In this document: positions 44,501-55,720 of the stretch, piece after piece
How the letters are laid out: each line of letters begins with the position of its first letter
How positions within the stretch are numbered: position 1 is the first letter of the stretch
Assembly: GCF_965638725.1 (NCBI RefSeq)
Contig: NC_134950.1
Span: 12,958,101-13,022,100, forward strand
Origin: Aptenodytes patagonicus
Taxonomy: Eukaryota; Chordata; Aves; Sphenisciformes; Spheniscidae
Direction of reading: 5' to 3'
DNA length: 64,000 nt
The notes under the pieces: model-generated
The model's input: only the letters and a program-made list of their open reading frames with translations
The model's database searches: none
Told to the model about the DNA's origin: nothing
Made by a program: the position numbers and the translations under genes

Positions 44501-46278
44501 GGCACCTCCCGTGGGGGGCCCCAAAATGACAAGGGTTGCTGGAAATAGGAGACAGAGGGAAGATGTTTAGGGAGAGACTTAAAGGTGGAGGGAATTAAGG
44601 GAGGAAGGTGAAAGCTTCGCCGGAGAGCTGCACCAGGGAAGAGGGATGTCCTGGCAGGATCGTGCAGGACGTGGGTCCCTGAGGAACACCCAGTCCTGGC
44701 TGACTCATTTCTGCCCTTGTGTCTTTGCCTCTTGGAAAGGGAAAGGCTTTGGGTGAAAGAATAAGAAATGCCAACAAAACGGCAATGATTTGATACAAAT
44801 ATAGAATGAAGCTTCCTTGCTGCAAGACAAGGCCAAGCTGAACTCCAGCTCTTGCCTTTAGCACATCTATTCTGCAGTCTTGTGAATAACTAGATAGGTG
44901 TCTCAGTTTCTCTGTCCATAAACTTGGGTTAATGGTATTATTCCTTTAACTATCTCACAGATGTGTTGCAAAACCAATGATTTTTTAGATTGCTGCATTC
45001 TAAATTTTACATGGTATATTGCACTGGGATGATACAGACTTTTCAGAAAGAAAAAAAAGAGCAAGGAGAGGATGAGTTTGTGTATTGAAGAAGCTTCATA
45101 GATGTCCCACTTTTACTGTGCCCAAGCCAATTTGCTGGCTGTGTGGTTTTCGCAGTACACTTAAATTATGGTAGTTCTAATTATATTACAATTCTCATTT
45201 TGGAGCATCAGGTCTGATGGAAATAACAAAACAATGGAAAAAACCCTGCTTTTGCTTACTGCGCTCAAGATGTGTGCTGTGTGATTAGATCTGACAATTA
45301 CCCGGTCACTCAGCTCTTACCTCCATCCTCGCTAGAGCTTGCAATAATCTGATTGGGATATGGTTCAACTGTGTAACACCCAAGAAGTCCTGCCTTGGTT
45401 TTTATGCTGCTTTTTCATTCCTTCAGTGCGTATTTCACATTCTCTTACTCTTGATACATTTCCTTTTCCTGCTGTCCTGTGAATACTTTCAGAATTATGC
45501 TCAAGAGCCACAGGCCCCATTCATAACAGCTTTCCATTAGTTACTGCCCAAATGAGTACCGAAGTCCGCCGTCTCACTGATCTAAATGGTCTCACGTCTC
45601 TCTTTTTCTTCAGGAGATGCTTAAAAAAAGTTCCTTTCCATCACTGGTGTGCTCTTTCCTTGCTATCAGGATGCAAATGGACTTCCTACAATGTTGCCTT
45701 ACGTGTCTTCAAAATTAATTCTTTTTCCCCCTTCTGTAAGCTAATAAGATGTGTCTTTTTGCTACCTAACAATATCTGAGGGCTACAAGAAGATGACAGG
45801 GAAAGTTTCAGTGATTAGATTTCTGCTAATGGTGAATATAATGCATGACTATTACTTAGCTTGGTTGCTGTTTTATGTGTGTATTTCTCTAGATTTTAAG
45901 TTATCACCACATAAGTATCATTATGGTCATAATTACTCAGATTTCTTGCATAACCCAGCACTTCCCCCCCAGCCCGTGGTGGTCCACATTGTGCTGGGAC
46001 ACCCCTTCTTCTGAGAGTGATCTCTGCAACTGCTGGGCTTCACCCTGCAGGTGCAGGCTCCCTGCACCACTTGCTGGCTGACTTTCAAAGCAATGCATTA
46101 ATGAAATTTCCAAGGGTCAACACTGGAGATTTGAGGTTAGAAATGGCGCCACTGCAGCGATGTGGTCAAAAAGTGAAGAGCTTTTTTTCTTAAAAAAAAA
46201 AGAAAAAGGATTTGTGAAAAATTAATCATTTAGGCTGTACAGAGGTTAATATATGCTGAAGTTTCTGCCCCAAAACTT
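35511..46278. other. Intergenic region between DERL1 and ZHX2
   Basis: I find no convincing gene here. The open frames (for example about 130 codons at 39246-39638 and 125 codons at 43289-43666) show no recognisable motif or splice-consistent neighbours. The region holds a CR1 tail at 36441, a T-run at 39088-39104, a (TA)n patch near 42331 and unique sequence that may contain distal regulatory elements of ZHX2 or DERL1, which cannot be told by eye. Confidence 0.6.
36441..36525 (+). mobile_element. CR1 3'-end fragment
   Basis: Contains GGAGTTGGACTCAATGATCC, TTATGGGTCCCTTCCAACTT and GAGATATTCTATG, a standard CR1 3' terminus on the plus strand. Only the last 80-90 bp are present. Confidence 0.8.
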
Positions 46279-46420
46279 CCAAGGCCAGGTTGGATGGGGT
46301 TTTGAGCAACCTGATCTAGTGCAAGATGTCCCAGCCCATGGCAGGGGGGTTGGGACTAGATGATCTTTGAAGGTTCCTTCCAACCCAAATCATTATGTGA
46401 TGCTCTTATTCTATGCTGTC
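46279..46420 (+). mobile_element. CR1 3'-end fragment
   Basis: Contains CCAAGGCCAGGTTGGATGGG, GGTTGGGACTAGATGATC and TTCCTTCCAACCCAAATCAT, ending TTATTCTATG. It is oriented plus and ends about 50 bp before the solo LTR. Confidence 0.88.
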
Positions 46421-46471
46421 CAAGTGCTCTCTCACCATGACCACAGTTAATAAAGCTTCTGTCTGACCTGT

Positions 46472-47066
46472 TGTGCTGGTTTTGGCTGGGATAGAGTTAA
46501 TTTTCTTCACGGTAGCTAGTATGGGGATATGTTTTGGATTTGTGCTGGAATCAGTGTTGATGACACAGGGATGTTTTCGTTACTGCTGAGCAGTGCTTAC
46601 ACAGAGTCAAGGCCTTTTCTGCTTCTCACATCACCCCACCAGCGAGCAGGCTGGGGGTGCACAAGAAGCTGGGAGGGGACACAGCCGGGACAGCTGACCC
46701 CAACTGATCACAGGGATATCCCATATGGTATGACGTCATGCTCAGCATATAGAGCTGGGGGAAGAAGAAGGAAAGGGGGGACGTTCGGAGCGATGGCGTT
46801 TGTCTTCCCAAGTAACCATTAAGCGTGATGGAGCCCTGCTTTCCTGGAGATGGCTGAACACCTGCCTGCCGATGGGAAGGAGTGAATGAATTCCTTGTTT
46901 TGCTTTGCTTGCATGCGCGGCTTTTGCTTTACCTGTTAAACTGTCTTTATCTCAACCCACGAGTTTTCTCACTTTTACTCTCCTGATTCTCTCCCCCATC
47001 CCACTGTGGGGGGAGTGAGCAAGCGCTGTGTGGGGCTTAGTTGCCGGCTGGCATTAAACCATGACA
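46472..47066 (+). mobile_element. Solo LTR of an endogenous retrovirus, second copy
   Basis: The element is 595 bp with the same TGTGCTGG...ATGACA ends as the copy at 5922, flanked by its own 5-bp duplication CCTGT (46467-46471 and 47067-47071). The two are therefore independent insertions. The CRE octamer TGACGTCA is intact (46731-46738), but the TATA box is changed to TATAGA and the poly(A)-type signal reads GTTAAA. No internal retroviral genes are present. Confidence 0.9.
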
Positions 47067-47071
47067 CCTGT

Positions 47072-47364
47072 CCTAAATTGTACCTGTGTTATTACATGCT
47101 TGGAGTCCCCAGATCTCTGACAGCAGTAAGGAGCTAATGGCAGCTCATTTACTGAGCAGCACCCTTCGCAGCATCTTATGGACCATGCAAGGAGAAGTAA
47201 TGTGTGTGTATAATGAAAACCCATCCTTTTGTCAGTGTACAAGCAGACTAAATTAAGAAAGTAGCGGCTACCTAATTCAAGTCATTCCTGGCTTCTGAGT
47301 GATGGATTTTAATACAAGCCACATAAAAAAAAAAAAAGTGTTGCACGAGTGCAAAAATCTGGGG

Positions 47365-47398
<34 letters not shown>

Positions 47399-49160
47399 AC
47401 TAGATTTCTTCTGATTAGAACATTTCAAGGGACTTGGGTTAAAACACATTGTGAAAGATGTGATCAAAATCTGAGCACCAGGGACTGCTGGTCCTGGGGG
47501 ACCCTGCCCAGGAAAGGCTGTCCCGAGCCGTCCCCTCACTGCGGGGCTTCGCTGGGCGCAGGGCCCTGCTCTCAGCCACGCACTGTGGGGCAAGCGTCAG
47601 GCTCCTGCACTGGGGAGGCACGGCTGCGCAGGAGGAAACTCAGTGTCAGCAACCTATTTTCATTCATGTGCAACGAAACCCCCATGGCCAAGGCTGTCCC
47701 TAATGGCCGCCGTGTACAAACAATGTCCTGATTGTGCCTCGCTGCTTGGACTCTCCTAGAAATGCAGTCACTGCGGCAGTATTAATTAAAAACAAAGACT
47801 GCTTGCAATGCCCAGTTTGTGAACCCGTTCCGGCAGTCACACTGAAGCAATCTTTGTGGGGATCTGGGTTGCTTTAAGCTAAAAAAAAAAGGGGCCGCTG
47901 GATCGGCTTTCCCCAGTGAAACCTGGTGTCCGAAGGTTTGGCATCACACCACAACCTGCCTGCACAAACCTACCCGGCGCTGCTGTTCTGCCGACGCCGG
48001 CAAAGGCCGTGCCAGTCTTTTGCAAGCCCATTTGTTTGCTGTAGGAGAGCTTCAGCTTTATTATCTGTGCGATGACAGACTCTGGGGCTGGTGCTATTGT
48101 TTTATTTGAATTGCAGAGATCTTAAAGAGCCCCAGTCCTGGCCCCTAATCCCACCGTGTCTGGGGCTGTACAAATACAGAAAAACCCAGGTGGGTCTTGT
48201 TCTTCCTACACCTCCTGTTGAGCTCCCTGGGAGCGCTGCTGGTTAAGCAAAGTAGGTCAGGGCTCCAGACACACAGACGTACACGCACATCAGACAGGAG
48301 AGATGCAAACAGGAATATTAAGCCGCCAAGTGGCTGCTAAAAACTGTGCACAAGGGCAATTAAAATGTTAGCATCCTTTCATGTAAGCAAAGCAGGCAGA
48401 AGTGGCAATTAGTTTCAGTTACAACATTGGAGTTCTGGAGGAGCGTCCTCGGAGGCATTTTCTTTTTGGCCACCTGATGCTTGCATCCATCCATTTGACA
48501 ACCTGCGCAGGGGGTACAGCTGTGACTGCGCGGGCACCTGCCTCCATGCACGCAGGAGTACGATGCACAGTGCCACGTGTGATGGGACACGTATACTCAC
48601 TGCCAGGCTGCCTTTGCCTGTGGAGGAGACGAAGTGGCTTCCCCACCTCTTACCGTTGGCCCGTGTTGCGCAAACGCGGCGAGCGCAAGCGCTGCCCCAT
48701 CCAGTTACTTCTTTTTGGCGATGAACCAGAAAACTTTATTGTAAGGAAAGTTGCCGAGCACTCACCACCGCCCACTGCAAGCCTCCCTCGACACTTAAAT
48801 GCTGTGCTGGTGATTAATAAAGATAATTCCATATGGGTGAGTCATGGGGATGGTTTCATTCATTCAGGTTGTGATTGCAACCAAAATAAAGGCACCCCCA
48901 AATCCCCATTCCCAGATGCTACCCAACCCCCTGGCGTGGGGAACAGCCGTCTAACACCAGGGAAATAAACATCAGTACTTCACCAAGTTCATTTTAATCT
49001 GGTTAGTGTTTGCCAAGCTGATTACTGCAAACCCAGTTAAAACCCTAATCGCGGCTCTAAAGACACTGAGCTCTTGTGCACCAAGGAGAGCTGCTCGGGG
49101 CCAAGTTTGGGTTTTAAATGGAATAAAATAAAAATTAAAAAAAAAAGAGACCAGAAAAAG
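47072..49160. other. Intergenic flank upstream of the ZHX2 3' end
   Basis: Unique sequence with a (TG)n microsatellite at 47367-47396 and no supported gene. A 188-codon open frame at 48402-48968 has no recognisable domain and is probably chance. A reverse-strand AATAAA near 48735 is an alternative distal ZHX2 poly(A) signal. Confidence 0.5.
47367..47396. repeat. (TG)n microsatellite
   Basis: About 15 TG units following a run of seven G. Confidence 0.95.
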
Positions 49161-49184
49161 GTTACCAAAATGTTTAGCCTTTGT

Positions 49185-49190
49185 TTTATT
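49185..49190 (-). terminator. ZHX2: Candidate ZHX2 poly(A) signal AATAAA
   Basis: The minus strand reads CTCAATAAAACAAAGG, followed within 30-50 nt by T/GT-rich sequence ending in a long T run, which is a good 3'-end context. Confidence 0.5.
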
Positions 49191-49661
49191 GAGTTACAAC
49201 AAATGAGCAACAAGTTAGAAAAGTTGGATTTATTCAAACTCCCTAGCATTATATTTGTGCAGCGTACTGAAAGGTGGGTAAGTTTTCCAAACCCAGCTCA
49301 TCAGAGGAACACACCGGACGGCTCTAGCACCCGCTCGCCTACACAACCACGCTCCCTCTCTCCCTCCTCCCCCTCCTCCTCACACGTGCATGGACAGACA
49401 CCCCCACACAAATCCAAATTAGCAGTATTTGAAAAAAAGTGCACTCAGGAACCTAGGATTGATCGAAAAATTTAGTGGCAAGGATTAATCAGAAATTTCT
49501 GTTGTGCGCTACAACATCTAAAGCTGGAGGGCAGACTTGGTTATGGTGTCCATCATTGTACCAGCTGAAGAAACACAAACAAGTTCGGATTATGAAGCAT
49601 CTTAATTTTCTCGCTCCAACCCCTCTGGGGGTTGTACTGCATGTTTAAACAAAAAGTGCTA

Positions 49662-49702
49662 CCCCCCCCCCCAAAACAAAACAAAACAAAACAAAACAAA
49701 AA
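49662..49702. repeat. Poly(C) plus (AAAAC)n simple repeat
   Basis: Eleven C followed by about six AAAAC units; on the ZHX2 strand this reads (GTTTT)n then G11. Confidence 0.9.
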
Positions 49703-50460
49703 AGGCATTCTAGCCAAATCTTCAGAGACCCATGGTCGGGGCTGGCTTGTGAAAAGTAAAGTACAGGAGCTGGAGAAGACTCGCCATGTAGGAGCACGGA
49801 AAAGCTGATATTTAAATACTTCAACCAGTAGCAGGTGGCCATAAAACAAAACAAAAAAGTCAAAACAACAAGAAAAAAACAAACCCCAACCACTCCAGAA
49901 TGACCCCGTAACGCATTTAAGTGGGCTGAAATGTAAACCGGGGTGGGGATCTGGGCTCAGATGTTGATCCACACCAACAAGACTCCAAAAGATTGCAAAT
50001 CTGTCTTAAAAATGCTTCAGAAAAAATTCTCCTCTCCCTCCCCCACAAAAGACACTTCCCTCCCCCAAACCAACCCCCAAATTTTGCAATGGCATTATAT
50101 GCAAGAATAACTTGCACCTATTAAAAAGTTAACAAAATTTCCACGTTGTACAAATCTGTTCCAGTAGAGGAAGAGGCTGGGCAGGAAAGTGGGTGGGAGA
50201 GAAGCTAAGGAGAAACCTATGTACAAGGACCCTTTTATCTTTCTTTCTTTTCTTTTTTAATGCAGTAGTAGGACTTTGGCACTATAAACGATCCCATGAT
50301 GATGCTCCACAAGAGTATTTCTTGCTGTGCCTCCGCAAGTGTGGTTTGAGACTTGGAGTTGCAACACGCTATCTCACCCCAGGCAGGAAAATAGAGTTTT
50401 CTTCTATTTTCAGACAGCATTTCCCCTTCAACGTCAGGACAGTGCAGCTGAGGAGTACCC

Positions 50461-53400
50461 CTGCAAAAATTATAAAAGCAGCATATTATTTTTGAAGGCA
50501 CTATGAACAACTATTTGAGCTGTCAACTAACACAGCATCCAGTTTACATCCTTGCACTCGTGGTAGCACTATATTTTGTATTAACTGTACCCTGAAGCCT
50601 ATCCCTATCACAGCCTGATGCTGTGGTAGGGTGCTGGATTTTTGTCGTATATAACACCCAGCTAATAACCCCCTATAGATTTCTAAGAGGGACATACAGC
50701 CCAGCCTTGACTCTGCTGATCCCTCACTACTATACACCTTGGGCAGATCCTCACGCTGGCTCAAAAATGATGTGCGCATGGGTTGGGGGCAGCCACTTTG
50801 CGACCACAGGACAGATGAAGCTAAAGGCAAGAAGACCTCAGCTCTTTCTTCCCCAGTAAATCCTCTCATTAAATACTTTTTTTGCACGATTTTAGAAAAT
50901 AATTATACAAACTGCAAGACAATGGAAAAAATTACATGTGCCTGTGCTCTGCAGAGCAGCTCCCTGGCTCCGCTATGACTCCTGCACCTACATAAAGGCC
51001 GCACCATGAACCAGAGGTTAAAAAATAACCCCCCAAAAACCAGCCTTCAAATGCTCACCCGCCTACACATATCCTCAGTTGCCAGCACAGAGCAAGGGCT
51101 CTATGACAGGGATAATGTTCAGCATGTTTTTCTCCATTGAGGTGTAAACGTGCAAGAAGTGCAAGCACCCACTCAGGCTGGAGCTGCACGCAGCAGCACG
51201 AGGCGGCTTTCCTGCACCATCCTCCTCACCCATCCTGCAGCAGCGCTTATTGAAACCTGAGCTAACCCTCACACCTTTTTTGAATGTTGCTACCAGGTCT
51301 GTTACTTCCCATAAAAGCAGTGAGCTCTGGCACCTGCAACGCAGAAAGCAACGTGGTCGAGCCCAGTAAAAGGGTACAGGCTTGCACCAACACCAAAGGC
51401 AAAGTCCTCCTCATCCTGCAACCTTTCCTCAAACAGCCCCCTGCTCCTCCTAACTCACTGGAAAATTTTAATTGTTGCATTGGGTTTTGCTTCCCCCTCT
51501 GAAGTCCTTCATTGTGTTACAGCTTGGATCTCCAACATGCCTCACTGGTTTCAGGGGAAAAGGCAAGTCCTCCGAACTTCGGCCTCACTCCCTGAAACGC
51601 TTTAGGGTGACCCTAGTTCTGCAAAAACCACTGGTCAATCCCACACTGACTTCAGGATGGCACCCTGGAACCCAACACCAGTAACGGGCACTGTAGCTAG
51701 CTTTATGGATGAAACCCTAAACCACAAGAAAAATGAGAACTTGGACGGAAAGGGAGGGAAACCCCAGTGCTGTTCATTTCTACCAGTTTCGGACACGGAG
51801 GAATGCACTGTGCCACCAGTAACTGAGCGATCTCAGCTCCCGCAGTGGTGCAAAAGGGGTTGGAGACACCAAGAGGACCCAGACCACCCCTGATGCCCAG
51901 TATGATGCACACAGCAGAAGCAAGGAGTGACTTCCTTTGGACTCTTTTTTTTTTTTTTCCCTCTGGTGTGCAACTCCCAGACATGGTTTTCCTTTGGCAC
52001 ATCTCCACAGAGCAGTGGTCACAGCCATCAAGAGCCAGGGCACGCATCTTCTGGGGTGTCCACCTACCTCGCTCCCACTGTGAGCCATGGACTTTGGTGC
52101 CTAATCCTGCAGGGTTTAGGCTTAAAATGGAGGTCATGAGACAACTCTAAAAAAGAAAGTTAAAGGCGGAGAAGGTGTGTGTGGGGGGAAAAGTATGCTT
52201 CTGAGAAAAAAACCAAAAGCTCTGGCCTGAGTAAATACTTATGTTGGGAAAACCCCACGGGGAGACAATGCTATGAAGAAAGCCAGCGGTAGCTGCCAAC
52301 CACTCTGGCACGCTCTGGTCCCACTCTCATGTCTGAGCTGCAATTTGCTGTATTTAATTCAGGACTAGTTTCTGTTTCTCAGGCTTGCACAAATGGGGAC
52401 AACAGACCTAATTTTGACCCGTGCTGTTGGAAGGCAGGAATATCTCTATTGATGGAAAGGGAGCTTAAGCTCTCTCTTGGTAGAGCAGTTAGGCCTCGTT
52501 ACAAAAGGCTTCATTAAGCAGCATCTGGAGCATTTTCAGTGATGGCTCTAGTGCACCCTACAGCAGCCACTCAACATCTTGAAGGCCCCAGTACCCTAAA
52601 AGGACAGGTCTCCCAGCCTCACTGTTCAGGAAACCTGACCTGCTCCATGGAATAAATCCAATTTTGCCAAAAGCTTCAGATACGGACTTAGTAACAGAGC
52701 CTTTTCTTAGTCCAGGGATGGTATTTCAGAGCCTGGTGTGAATCCTGCTCTTGCTGAGGCCAGGCATTTGTGAAACTCCCACTAGCTCCAGCAGCATCTG
52801 CTGAACATAGGTCAGTTTTGAAAAACTCAGTTTCTAAGGCATAAGGTCTGTCTAAGCTGTAACGCTTCAAAAACTCCTAAAGCTACACACCGGAGCACAG
52901 AGTGATTGAGATGGTCTGGAACAGCTCAGGTTTTACAGAAGCCACACATAAATTCAGCCAACAACAGGAGTATGGAGATCGATCACCAAAAAACATTCAC
53001 TTTAAACTACATATATCAAGCTGAGAAAATAAGAACACCATGAATATCAAAGGACTGTGTTTCTGCCCGATGCAGGGTTCAGCAGTGAAAGTTTCACATA
53101 AGGCCTGTGTGAGAATCAAGAGAAGTTGTCCCTTGTCAGCTCTTCAGTCCACCTCTTACATGTGACCAGGACAGTGACATGACCCCTCTCAGGTACTGAG
53201 GAGTATGATGTTAGGAAAAATCAGACTTTTATATGACAAATGGCAGTAACAAGCTCTCCATCAGGCCTTACGCAGTCTTTGCTTTTGAGCCATACCCTGG
53301 ATGTCACCTGAGATAACGCTTTGCTAATTTAACACCAAAGTTTTAGTTAAAAAATATGTAAGATAGGCTTCACAAAGATAAGAGTGAAAGCTTATCCTGA

Positions 53401-55716
53401 AGGAAAAAGGAGCCAGTAGCTGGGATTTTTCCATGGGTCCCATCAGCGTGGGGTATAAAGCTTCCAGCTTTTGTGTCACAACACCTGTGACAATGCCTCC
53501 ACGCAGGCGCCGGAGAGCAGGCACTTGCGTTTCTGGGCTGAGACTTACAGGGAGAATAAGGGAAAATGAAAGAGGAAAAGACTTTGGGCTTTTGTCAAGT
53601 CCCCAGGCCAGCATGCTGAGAAACGGGCAAAAAGCAGGGGACAAAACGGTCCTCTGATCTTACTGCATGGGCTTCGCAGTGGAAGCCCTGCTCCAGTCCA
53701 CCTCTTCTCAGTAAGTGTATTTTACAACCAGCCACCGAAAAGCTCCTCATCAAAAGGATAACCCAGTGAAAGTTTAACCGAGATCAAAGTTCTTATTAAA
53801 ATTCCTCTCTGATACCACTCGAGCACCTCCATAGCCCTGAAGCTTTACAGCCAGCACCTGGGCCAGGGCATGAAGGCAGGAGGCTCACCCCAACATACCC
53901 TACACTGCTCACAAGCACAAAAATGCAGGCACTAAACCTACGCTGCTGGAAGAGGGTTGTTGCAGAGCTTGGTTTCACGGTACAAGAGGTTTCTAAGAAA
54001 TAGTGGTTTCAGGCACACACCACCCCCACCCCCTCCCCCATTCCTTCTCCTAGTCCCTGGTCTGCTCCCTTTCCTCAGTACAAACGTTTATAGCTAGAAG
54101 GGGGAAATGATCTGGAATAACAACCCTGGAAAAAAAAAGATCCCACAATGCATTTATTCATCGTGCATTTGATTTTAAAAGGTAGATCACATCCTGGCTC
54201 TCCTTTCTTATGTGGCTGCACAACAGTGTTACCCCAGCGTGCCTCCAGCTGATGTTCCAATGTCCTTCCTCCTTTAATCTCTGCCTTTGCCACACAGGTA
54301 ACACAACCTGCTCCTCGCATCCCTAATTACCGACTTCTGCACGCATAACACAGGACAGTGCCTTGCATTGCAGTCTGGAGCTTTAAGATACTTTGTGATA
54401 ACAGATGCTGTGATAACATTTCTCAAAATTAGCTGACGTAATTTGTAGTTCAAAATAAAACCACTGCAGGGTTTCCCTTTTCAACTCAGAGAAAATGTCC
54501 AGGAGACTTTCGGACAAGTATTGTACAAGGAGAAAGTGGAGGGCTCTAGGCTAGCCAGCAGGGCTTGCTAAGAAAAACTGCACCTCTGCAACAGATAGTA
54601 GTTCAATTCAAGTACTGCCAGCTGCAACAGTAAAGTCTTCAGTGCAAGTGTGGAGGGACTTCTATCAGTCCTCGGTTTTGTATTTTCTTTTTTTTAAATT
54701 TTGTATTTTTTTTAAATAAATGCTGAAGTATATTGTACTTATTAGACACCAGAAAACTACTAACTCTTTCTAAAATAGGTGTTCTCTCACTGTGGCTGTT
54801 AATGCAGGGTGCTGAGCTCTCTGTGGGATAAGTTCTAGCTCAAGGAAACTCCAGTTTGGGAGAGAGAGACTCAGTTATATCGAGCACAAAATGTTACAGG
54901 CTCCAGTGAATTCAATTCACAACATGCAAGTCAAGAAATGCTGACAGTGCTTGCTCCAGATTTATACCTGTGCAACTGTGATCAGGAACAGGCTTCAGGT
55001 CTCCAAATAACACGTCCTTTCACATTGTGAAAGATCGGATAAAACTCCCTTAAAGAAGGGCCCTGCAGCTTGCTTTTAAATTCAAGATCCTGTGAAGAAG
55101 AGCTGCTAAAACACCCACACAGCTTAGTCTGGGGCATTTCCTAGCCTCTAGAGTGAGCAAGCAGAACAAAGCGAGGTTGGAAACAGTTCTCACCTGCAAG
55201 AGGAAGAGAGCACATTTACACATTTTTTTGCTCGCTGTTGCATAAAGAAGCATCTCTGTCCTGGGCCCTTCCCCCAGTGACCTTTTATTCTGAGCAGAGC
55301 AGGATGCTGCAAAGGAAGGACCCAAGGTGCAAAAACAGGCACAGCCTCTATTCACGGGAGATCAATGATCTGTTACCACGGGGATATTAGCAACTAGTGT
55401 TACTTACTATTTCTTTGCGTGGCTCAGCTGGTATGTTTTACATCAAGTGCTGCAGAGGTTACACGGGTCATTTAAAGGCAGAAAGTTTAAGGTTTAATCA
55501 CTTATCCAGGACTTGACCCACAAGGAGACAAGAAACAAGGCAAATGGTACTAACCCCTCCCCTACCATACAGTTGCTTTAATTTACAAGCAGGATGGGTC
55601 TCCCTTTTGTTCAGGCATCCAGCAGGCACAAGGATCCAGCAGGGATGGGCTCCAGGATGCTAGAAGCACACCCAGACAGAGGCAGGCTCAGAGAAACAGG
55701 GCACCATCAGCATTAC
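50461..55716 (-). other. ZHX2: Probable last ZHX2 intron
   Basis: The donor side is fixed by GTAATG immediately after the coding exon (55715-55716). The stretch contains no recognisable coding exon. It includes a T-run at 51944-51958, a C-rich patch near 54020-54045 and the alternative acceptor at 55194-55195. If that acceptor is used, 55194-55716 is a 523-bp intron instead. Confidence 0.45.
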
Positions 55717-55720
55717 CTGT

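Larger units (their letters stand above)
49165..50460 (-). other. ZHX2: Candidate ZHX2 terminal 3' UTR exon
   Basis: The coding exon ends at a splice donor 4 nt after the stop, so a separate 3' UTR exon must exist. On the minus strand a good acceptor (TATAATTTTTGCAG) ends at 50461. About 1.3 kb further on, AATAAA (reverse of 49185-49190) is followed by a T-rich element. The size suits a ZHX2 3' UTR. An alternative acceptor, CTCTCTTCCTCTTGCAG, ends at 55194 and would give a far longer or extra exon. Confidence 0.4.

Noticed and set aside
48402-48968. A 188-codon plus-strand open frame between the LTR and ZHX2
   Set aside because: No motif, no plausible exon structure, and overlapping frames on both strands are equally open.
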